From NCBI GenBank assembly GCA_019058365.1, contig JAHPZE010000010.1, forward strand, positions 1 to 64,000: 64,000 nt of DNA. Reading direction: 5' to 3'. Both the position numbers and the translations under genes were made by a program. Source of the stretch: Promethearchaeota archaeon (GTDB lineage: Archaea > Asgardarchaeota > Lokiarchaeia > Sigyniarchaeales > SOKP01). Position 1 is the first letter of the stretch. Each line of letters opens with the position of its first letter. Below, one piece after another: positions 41,675 through 49,206 of this stretch. The notes under the pieces are model-generated. The model saw only the letters and a program-made list of their open reading frames with translations, made no database searches and was not told the origin of the DNA.

Positions 41675-43033
41675 TTAAGATTCCTCTTCAATATCTTCGA
41701 TCTCCTCTTTTATACTTTCAAAATTTTTAACTAAATACTCATGGAGTTGTTCATATAACCTAAAAAGAAGTAAATCACGAGTTTCATTCCAAGATAGTGC
41801 ATCTTCAGGAAATAAGTCTTTTACAAAATCATCAAATTTTATCAATGGTTCTTCAGGATTCGTTGAAAGTCTCTCTTTGCTAATAAGGCGTAATAAATTT
41901 CGAAAAGTAAAATAATTTTTTGCCATTTCTAATTGATGTAATCTTTTTAGGTTATTCGTTTCTTGGATAAAATCAGAGATTTTATCTCCTAATATCTTTA
42001 TCGCAGTTATTCTTTCTTCTTTCATACTCCTCACATTTTTTAAATAATAACTAATTAATGCCCAATTTCCCTCAGCTTTATGATTTTTTATATCAATAAA
42101 ATATTTTATTATTGATTTATTCTTCAGTAGATTAGTATAAACAGAATTTCTATGTTTTTTAAATGCTGTTTTAATTTGCTCATCACTAGATTCATCCTTA
42201 ATCTTGAAAAATCCTTTTCTGACAATTCTATTCCAAGCGTCATTTGCACTACACTGTTTGATATATGCTAGAAACCTAAATACAGTTGAAGGTAAATGAA
42301 AAAGTTCTAAATCAGGGCCTTGATTATAATTTGTAAAATGATAAATCGTAATTGTAGGGTTTTCTTCAAACCATTGTATATCGTACTCCAATATTAAACT
42401 TTTGGCAAAATCAAATAAGGAATTTATCGGTTGTGTTATCCCAGAATCCCAGCACCCTCCAAATTCACCTAAACTGATTTGTTCATTAATAAACTTCCTA
42501 ACTTTTGTTACCCAATATTTCATTACTAAATCTGAGCTAGATTGAATTAAAACAAGTTGACTGGATTTATAGAGAATCAAGGGGCAAAATTGTATTAAAA
42601 GAGTGCATACATTACAAAAAGATGCACCTTCTACGCCTGATGGAAAAAAATTAATAAATTTATTTGATCCTACTAAAGGTATCTGATCCTTAGTTCTAAG
42701 TGACCCAACTCGTCGTTTTCCACATGCGACGCAATTACCTTTTTCCATAAGTGGTATTACATTATTACATAACTCCTTTAAAAGTTGATAATATGCTTCT
42801 TTCTTGTTTTTTACGCTGGGATTTATAAGTTTGCTATTAGGAAATACACTATATATTATTTTATTCCATTTCTCTTTAACATAAAGATCAGAGATAAAAT
42901 CTAACTGTGTTTCAAAATCTGCTTTATCTAAATTGTATGGATTGCTTTTTTCATTTAGTATTGCTAAAGCCCATGCTCCTCCATCGACAAATGGATCGCC
43001 AGTTTTAGTATAGTATATTTTGTCTTTGGTCAT
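41675..43033 (-). CDS. cas8: Cas8, Cst1-like large subunit with zinc finger
   Basis: CVACGKRR...PLVGSNKFINFFPSGVEGASFCNVCTLLIQFCPL; position upstream of cas7. Confidence 0.85.
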   Translation of the reverse strand: MTKDKIYYTKTGDPFVDGGAWALAILNEKSNPYNLDKADFETQLDFISDLYVKEKWNKIIYSVFPNSKLINPSVKNKKEAYYQLLKELCNNVIPLMEKGNCVACGKRRVGSLRTKDQIPLVGSNKFINFFPSGVEGASFCNVCTLLIQFCPLILYKSSQLVLIQSSSDLVMKYWVTKVRKFINEQISLGEFGGCWDSGITQPINSLFDFAKSLILEYDIQWFEENPTITIYHFTNYNQGPDLELFHLPSTVFRFLAYIKQCSANDAWNRIVRKGFFKIKDESSDEQIKTAFKKHRNSVYTNLLKNKSIIKYFIDIKNHKAEGNWALISYYLKNVRSMKEERITAIKILGDKISDFIQETNNLKRLHQLEMAKNYFTFRNLLRLISKERLSTNPEEPLIKFDDFVKDLFPEDALSWNETRDLLLFRLYEQLHEYLVKNFESIKEEIEDIEEES

Positions 43034-43170
43034 TAATATATAATATTAACAGATCTCTTTATATTTAAAATCTTAGGACTTAACAAATTTACGGGATTTT
43101 TTTAATAAATAATATATGGTTTATTAATGGGTAAATTAATGTTATTATATTATTATATTATCATGTCTTA

Positions 43171-44343
43171 TTATAACCAATTAATATTGTGTTTTTTTAA
43201 ATCATTATAAAGGAAGTATGAGAATATTTCAATATTTCCGTGTTCTAAATAAACAATTTTTACATTGAACTCCTTAACAAATTCTATAAGATCTCTAAAA
43301 TCACAGTGATCGCTTAATGGGAGATAATTATTTACGGGAAATTCTTTACGAAAAGAAGAATTAAATACATTTCCTGAACACATGACAACATTTACTTTTT
43401 CAGCAATTAAGCCTTTATATGGGGATTGGAACATTAAATGAGGGGGAATAAGGAGTATATAATCTCTATTTGTTAAAAAATGCTTAATATTATATTTTCC
43501 ATAAGGTTCCCATTCAGGAAAAGAAATACCATTCTCCTGTAATATTTTAGTGTTTCTTGCTATTGATTTCTCGAGAATTATTCTGTTAGTATCTTCGAGC
43601 ATATTTAAAAGAAGTTGACTCTTTCCAAATGAATACCCTAATAATATTGAAGGATTGTTCTTTTCGAGTTGTACTTCTATATTTTTTTGTAGTTCTTCTA
43701 ACAATTGATCAAAACAAGGAAATTGATATTGTGGAGATCCAAATGTGCATTCTGTAATTAAAATATCGCATGGAATAGGTTTTAATCCATGTATTATTCC
43801 CCGCTTATAGGGTAAAACCCGATCTTGAATGATATAGTCGCTAGTATAAAGGATCTTCTGAGAACCCTCAATTAATAAACTAAGAGATCCGTATGTATGT
43901 CCATTTTCTAGAATTGTCAATTCTATTCCATTATATTCTACTTTTTGGGGTAAGATTCTTTCCTTCCCTAGTAACCATAAGCATTCAGGAATAGTTAATT
44001 TATTATAAGTCCTTTGTTCCCCTATCTCTTTTGTTATTTTCGAGATGATAAATTTAGGTAGCAATTTTTCATTGAATCCTGATTTAAAGGTATTCGCAGG
44101 AATGTTTGGCAAGTGATCCATATGTGCATGGGATACGAAAATAATGTCAGCGCAAGGATTCCAACAATCAATTGCAATCAAGACGCCATCAATTTTAATA
44201 AATTTTCCATACTGTGGATCTCGTCCAATCTCTACTTTTAGTTCTTTCTCTCTCTTCAAAATACGAACTTTTTGATTCAGCTCTTTTAGAAAGATCTTAA
44301 AATCCGCCACTGGCCCTTGCATTGTCCACTTCAATTGAGACAT
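43171..44343 (-). CDS. MBL-fold (SNM1/YSH1-like) exonuclease-like protein inside cas operon
   Basis: FVSHAHMDHLPNIP (HxHxDH), ENGHTYGSLSLLIEG, ILYTSDYII, LPLSDHCDF, YLEHG. Confidence 0.85.
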   Translation of the reverse strand: MSQLKWTMQGPVADFKIFLKELNQKVRILKREKELKVEIGRDPQYGKFIKIDGVLIAIDCWNPCADIIFVSHAHMDHLPNIPANTFKSGFNEKLLPKFIISKITKEIGEQRTYNKLTIPECLWLLGKERILPQKVEYNGIELTILENGHTYGSLSLLIEGSQKILYTSDYIIQDRVLPYKRGIIHGLKPIPCDILITECTFGSPQYQFPCFDQLLEELQKNIEVQLEKNNPSILLGYSFGKSQLLLNMLEDTNRIILEKSIARNTKILQENGISFPEWEPYGKYNIKHFLTNRDYILLIPPHLMFQSPYKGLIAEKVNVVMCSGNVFNSSFRKEFPVNNYLPLSDHCDFRDLIEFVKEFNVKIVYLEHGNIEIFSYFLYNDLKKHNINWL

Positions 44344-44370
44344 TCGATAATTCCTCCTGTTAATATATAC

Positions 44371-45063
44371 TCATCCTCGAAAACAGTATTTTCGATATTC
44401 ACAATCTTTGCATTTTCCGATATCCTCCGTGGGCTCTGGAATAGATTCTGTAGTTAATAACTTCTGGATTTTTCTTATTATTTTGATTACTTTTAATTTA
44501 TCTTCGATTTCTAAGGGATAATCAATTACTTTTTGATGTTTTACATAATATATTCGCCCTTTTTTCACTAAAAATTTAAAATTTTTCTCAATTAAGATTG
44601 CTTGGGCGATAATCTGATATTTATGGGGGGTGACTAAACCTTCAGAAGGCGGGTTTCCAGATTTTATTTCTACGGGGAACGCTTCTTGACCGTCAAATTC
44701 AAAATAATCAATCAAACCTACTAATCCTAATTTTGCATCTGTGAGATAAAGGTTATAATATTTCTGAATCGATGTATCATCTGTTTCATTTTTCAGTTTC
44801 TGTAGCTTTTCGTGCTTTTCTTCCCCAAGTTCCATTTTATAAGTTTTTTGCATAGGTCCGCGTATAATGTAACGAAAAAAAAGGATTCTGGGGCAATAAA
44901 CAAATTGCCTAATATCTTCCGTCCCAATTATTGGTTGATCGTAGAGATGGATCTGAGGATATTGAAGTCGAAGCTCGAGTAGCTCAGACGGATCTAATCT
45001 ATATTTCTTTATTTCATTTTTTTCTACATTTTCTATAGTTTCCATATTTTCCTTATCTTTCAA
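44371..45063 (-). CDS. cas4: CRISPR-associated exonuclease Cas4
   Basis: GTEDIRQFVYCPRILFFRY, GLIDYFEFDGQEAFPVEIKSG, CKDCEYRKYC Fe-S cysteines. Confidence 0.93.
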   Translation of the reverse strand: MKDKENMETIENVEKNEIKKYRLDPSELLELRLQYPQIHLYDQPIIGTEDIRQFVYCPRILFFRYIIRGPMQKTYKMELGEEKHEKLQKLKNETDDTSIQKYYNLYLTDAKLGLVGLIDYFEFDGQEAFPVEIKSGNPPSEGLVTPHKYQIIAQAILIEKNFKFLVKKGRIYYVKHQKVIDYPLEIEDKLKVIKIIRKIQKLLTTESIPEPTEDIGKCKDCEYRKYCFRG

Positions 45064-45100
45064 CTTAATTTTATTTAATTTAAGTAATTACACAAAAATA

Positions 45101-45394
45101 TTACATAGAAAGTAAATCTTCGATTATCTTGTACCCATCTCCAAATTTAGATTTGACCGTAATAACATTTTCATGGCAAGTTTTACAAATCGGGATTAAT
45201 CGTACATCACCAGGCACTTTCTTCAATAATTTATCCAACTTTAAGGCGATCTCTTCCGCAGTATTTCGGGTTAATTCTCCAAAAAAGACCGAAAAATTTA
45301 AGCGAATGAGATTATAAGATAGCAACATGTTAGAGATTTTAGTACGAAATAAGTCGAATTCTATAGGAATATCGTAAATAATTATATATTTCAT
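45101..45394 (-). CDS. cas2: Cas2
   Basis: KYIIIYDIP..., 97 aa, adjacent to cas1 and cas4. Confidence 0.92.
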   Translation of the reverse strand: MKYIIIYDIPIEFDLFRTKISNMLLSYNLIRLNFSVFFGELTRNTAEEIALKLDKLLKKVPGDVRLIPICKTCHENVITVKSKFGDGYKIIEDLLSM

Positions 45395-45440
45395 AATCCT
45401 CTTACTTCTTTAATTATTAAATTAGAGTTCAATTTTCGCA

Positions 45441-46532
45441 TCACCAATTCATAATGAAAGGACTGTATTCATTGGAAGACCCAATTAAAAAATTTGCCAA
45501 AATTCTCGCTTGATGTACCATTTCCTTTTTATAATTTAGCCGTAGATGCCCTTTTGTAGTGTTAGAAGCAGCTTGCCTATCTGTAGTTGTTTCAAACAAT
45601 TCCTCAGATGTATCTCCTCCCATAATTTCTTTTCTTAGCTCTTTATAAAATAGAGCCCTAGGTTTATCTTTTAATCTATACCCATGAAGTGTATTTTCAA
45701 AATCATCAATTTTTAACCCGCTTTGCCGAATAAAACGAGCGACAAACCTATCAACTATAGGTTGCCGAAATTCTTCAAGCAGATCTAATGCCAAGGAAGG
45801 TTTGCCAGATCGATCGCTGTGTAGAAAGCCTCCATATAACTCCAGACCTGCTGCAGCAATCCCGACCGTAATATGACCTTGCAATACAGTATATCCTAAA
45901 GATAATAAAGAATTCACGGGATCTCTGGGAGGACGCCGAGTTCGTTCGAATATCTTAAATTCCTTCGGAAATACCATCCCATAATTTTGAAAATATAGTG
46001 CGGCTGCTTTCCCTTCAATTCCCATTAATTCCATTCGGACATCTTTGATTCGGCTACCTTTTGTCGAAGTTTTTTGGAATTTTAAAAGGGTTTCAACCAT
46101 TGCACCGATTTTTCTTGCAGCTGCTCGAAGTGTCATATATTTACCAGGTTTTGATTTCTTTCGATTCTTTGCAAAGTATAATAACAATCTACGCTTATTC
46201 TCAATAGTAGCATATACAAACCGAATTGCTAAATGTAAACCCCTCCAATCATTATATGCTGAAAGTTGCTGTCTTCTCGTAAATACAGTTCCTACATTCA
46301 CAAATGGAGTAAATATTCCAAAAGGTTTTCCCAATGATGTATATACTATATTTACAGCATTTGTGGCTAATGCTTGCAAAGCTTGAGATGTAATTTGAAT
46401 TCCAGTTCCCATAATTACACTCTCGATCTCACGAGATGGAACTTCTACTGAATTTGTATTCGGAGCATCTATCTTTATTAAATCTTGTTTTTTACTAATT
46501 CTTGTTCCTGGAGTTTCTAGAATTATATCCAC
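45441..46532 (-). CDS. cas1: Cas1 integrase (start proposed at GTG 46532; ORF track over-extends to 46658)
   Basis: VDIILETPGTRISKKQDLIKI, LLSLGYTVLQGHITVGIAAAGLELYGGFLHSDRSGKPSLALDLLEEFRQPIVDRFV. Confidence 0.95.
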   Translation of the reverse strand: MDIILETPGTRISKKQDLIKIDAPNTNSVEVPSREIESVIMGTGIQITSQALQALATNAVNIVYTSLGKPFGIFTPFVNVGTVFTRRQQLSAYNDWRGLHLAIRFVYATIENKRRLLLYFAKNRKKSKPGKYMTLRAAARKIGAMVETLLKFQKTSTKGSRIKDVRMELMGIEGKAAALYFQNYGMVFPKEFKIFERTRRPPRDPVNSLLSLGYTVLQGHITVGIAAAGLELYGGFLHSDRSGKPSLALDLLEEFRQPIVDRFVARFIRQSGLKIDDFENTLHGYRLKDKPRALFYKELRKEIMGGDTSEELFETTTDRQAASNTTKGHLRLNYKKEMVHQARILANFLIGSSNEYSPFIMNW

Positions 46533-46561
46533 TATAATCCGACCTCTTCTTTTAATTATAC

Positions 46562-47860
46562 TTAATAAAATTTTCTTCCAATTATTTCTTTCATATTTAT
46601 TAATATTGGCTTTTCGTGAAAATTCGAACTTACAAGCATAAATTGTCCCATAATCCATAATATCTTTTTTAGCTCTAATTCATGGGTCACTTTCTTTAAT
46701 ATTTGAAAATAATCCTGAAAGAATTTCCTTGAAGAGCATAAATCAGTAGTTAACTCTTTAGCAACTCTAAAAAAGGATATATCTACTTGAGAATTGGATT
46801 GATGTTTTCGTAGGAATTGACTTTCCAAATAATCTCTTAAAGTAAAATCGATTGGAGGATACATATAAATCAATTCAAAATAATCTAAAATTTCTAATTC
46901 GCACTTGTAGACAACATCTTTTAAAATCAATTTTAAGCATTCAATTGGTCTTGAAAGATAATTTTTAAAAAAACATTTTAATTCAAAGTTGGGATAATAG
47001 CTTAAAAACGAGAATAAAAACCAAGTAATACAAATCTCACATTGAATTTGATCGGTAAGCTGAGAATAATCATCAATAATTGTTATTTTTGAGATATGAT
47101 GAATAATATTATAAGAATCAGTAGAGTTATAGAGTTTGGCATAAAATTCGGGTAAGACTTTTTCAAGAACAGCCAGATTCATAATATGATTCGAAAATCC
47201 TAAGATTATTCCTATTAACCCTCCCATCCAAATCATTCTATATTTCATCGTATCTCTTCTACCAATAATTATCATCAAATGATGAGCATCCACTAAAATC
47301 AATCCTATCGCATGATTTCTTAGACAAGGATTTAAATTTTCACTATTAGATGGATAACCACATCTAGAATCAAAAAAATTATTACAAATTGATGACCTAA
47401 ATTGAGTTTGAGCATTTTTAGTAGTCTTAATCTTAGAAGATTGATGTAAATTATCAAGACATTTCCAATAATCATAATAAATGTGAGTAAAACATTTTGG
47501 ACATATCGAAATTGGAATAGATTCCAAAATTCCAGAAGTACTTGGCATCTCTAGACCGCATAAAGCACAAAATCGTTCTTTAGAAAGACACATATTCAAC
47601 TCATCAAAAAAGAACGCTAATTGACTTTTATATCCTTGAGTTATTACATCAGTATGGGGAAACCATCTCCCTATCATCGGTCTATAGGCGATCCGTTTAA
47701 TAATGCTTGAAGGATATAAATTTAATAATGATTCGTTCGCAAAATCACTTAAAACTTCTTGAATTTCCCCATTAAAAATGCCCTCCGCAACTATATCTCG
47801 ATATTTACTTATTTCAAGCAATTTTTCATTTTCCACCTTCTCTTTCTGTCTAAACGACAA
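46562..47860 (-). CDS. unknown protein with zinc-ribbon-like cysteines, first gene of the cas operon
   Basis: 432-aa ORF; FCALCGLEMPSTSGILESIPISICPKC; 29-nt gap to proposed cas1 start. Confidence 0.7.
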   Translation of the reverse strand: MSFRQKEKVENEKLLEISKYRDIVAEGIFNGEIQEVLSDFANESLLNLYPSSIIKRIAYRPMIGRWFPHTDVITQGYKSQLAFFFDELNMCLSKERFCALCGLEMPSTSGILESIPISICPKCFTHIYYDYWKCLDNLHQSSKIKTTKNAQTQFRSSICNNFFDSRCGYPSNSENLNPCLRNHAIGLILVDAHHLMIIIGRRDTMKYRMIWMGGLIGIILGFSNHIMNLAVLEKVLPEFYAKLYNSTDSYNIIHHISKITIIDDYSQLTDQIQCEICITWFLFSFLSYYPNFELKCFFKNYLSRPIECLKLILKDVVYKCELEILDYFELIYMYPPIDFTLRDYLESQFLRKHQSNSQVDISFFRVAKELTTDLCSSRKFFQDYFQILKKVTHELELKKILWIMGQFMLVSSNFHEKPILINMKEIIGRKFY

Positions 47861-47905
47861 AATCTGAATTTATAATTTGAGTAACAATTGGAACAATTTA
47901 ATGCC

Positions 47906-48047
47906 TTATCCAATTATAACCATAAATACTTTCACTTATAAAGACTTCTTACTTAACATTTTTCATGGTTTAACTCTCTCTAAAAATCATCAAAAAATTT
48001 ACTCACATCAAAAACAAAACGATCTCCTAAATTCTGGATTTTTTAAA
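47906..48047. repeat. copy 1 of a ~140-bp duplicated intergenic element (upstream of 47860 gene)
   Basis: Hand alignment to 48507-48647: ~25 mismatches in ~138 nt. Confidence 0.85.
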
Positions 48048-48062
48048 CATCAATAATATAAT

Positions 48063-48099
48063 AATATAAAATAAATAGCTTCAAAAAGAGGAATAAAAT
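48063..48099 (+). repeat. solitary degenerate CRISPR repeat
   Basis: aatataaaaTAAATAGCTTCAaaaagaggaataaaat, 28/37 ungapped identity to array repeat incl. 12-nt perfect core. Confidence 0.8.
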
Positions 48100-48278
48100 C
48101 CAGCTCCCATGCTATGATCCTTTTTGTATGGAAAATTTAATTAAGAAATTTTTTATGATAGCCTGAATTTCAATAATTTTAGAAACCATATGTCATTATT
48201 TTCAACCAAGAACATTAATATATGATCTCTTAGAGTTAATATCCTGTTTCTAAATTTCCCCTTCCTTCAAATTCCATT

Positions 48279-48491
48279 TTACTCGACCAATTCATCATTA
48301 AGTTTAACAAACTTTTTTACTATAAACTCAGAATTACCATCCACTACATAAAAAAAATGATAATATAAGTCTTTCTCACCCATATTATTCACATTCATTA
48401 ATTTCACGCAGTTATTACAATACCATCTTCCATCTTCAATACATATAAATGCTGCCTCATCTCCGCATTCTTTACACACCTTCATGAACAC
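48279..48491 (-). CDS. small zinc-ribbon protein, 70 aa
   Basis: CKECGDEAAFICIEDGRWYCNNC. Confidence 0.6.
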   Translation of the reverse strand: MFMKVCKECGDEAAFICIEDGRWYCNNCVKLMNVNNMGEKDLYYHFFYVVDGNSEFIVKKFVKLNDELVE

Positions 48492-48506
48492 TAATCACCC
48501 ATCCCA

Positions 48507-48647
48507 TTATCCAATCTTAATCATAAATATTTTCACTTTTAAAACCTTCCCACTTAACATTTTTCATGTTTTAACTCGCTCCAAAAATTATTGAAAAATT
48601 TACTCGAATCAAAAATACAATAATCTCTCAAATTCTAGACTTTTAAG
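48507..48647. repeat. copy 2 of the ~140-bp duplicated intergenic element (upstream of 48491 gene)
   Basis: See 47906-48047. Confidence 0.85.
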
Positions 48648-49181
48648 ATATAAAATTTTAGACACAAAAAGATATTTAAACTTTAAAAAGGAGTTCGAGT
48701 ATGATTTTCATTTTTTTACCTAAAAACTTGAAAGAAAAAAAATGTGCTATTTAAAGGAAAATTTCACGCCTTTATTCAAAAAGAACTAAAGTTGATCATG
48801 CCATCTTATTTTTTATAGGAGAATTCGATATTCAGGATATTCTAATAAAAATTCATGAAATCTCAGATATAAATTATCGAAAATATATCTTAGATTCGAG
48901 ATATAGAATTTATCAATGTGTGTGCAATTCTCCAAGAACTCATTTTTGTCGAGCCTTTATTTAAATCTTTTTCAATCTTATAGTTCCCTCGAAACAATTT
49001 CTAAAAATTATTCTCTAATGATATCTCTTCATATAATATCCTCGCGTACATCTCTGCCCAAATATGCGAAAACTTGACTTTTGTAAAGGAAATAGTATGC
49101 CTGCATTTTGTTACTAAGATCCAAAAATGAAAAAAGCCAATTTAATATTAAGTTAGAAAGAATTAAATAAATGATTATTCA

Positions 49182-49206
49182 CTCTTATATTATATATATA
49201 TAAGAG
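49182..49206 (+). promoter_or_regulatory. inverted repeat / TATA-like leader-proximal element abutting first CRISPR repeat
   Basis: CTCTTATAT-TATATAT-ATATAAGAG, 9-bp perfect arms. Confidence 0.6.

Noticed and set aside
48063-48099. Idea that the solitary degenerate repeat is a second mini-array with its own spacer
   Set aside because: No second repeat-like sequence at spacer distance on either side; retained only as a possible regulatory guide
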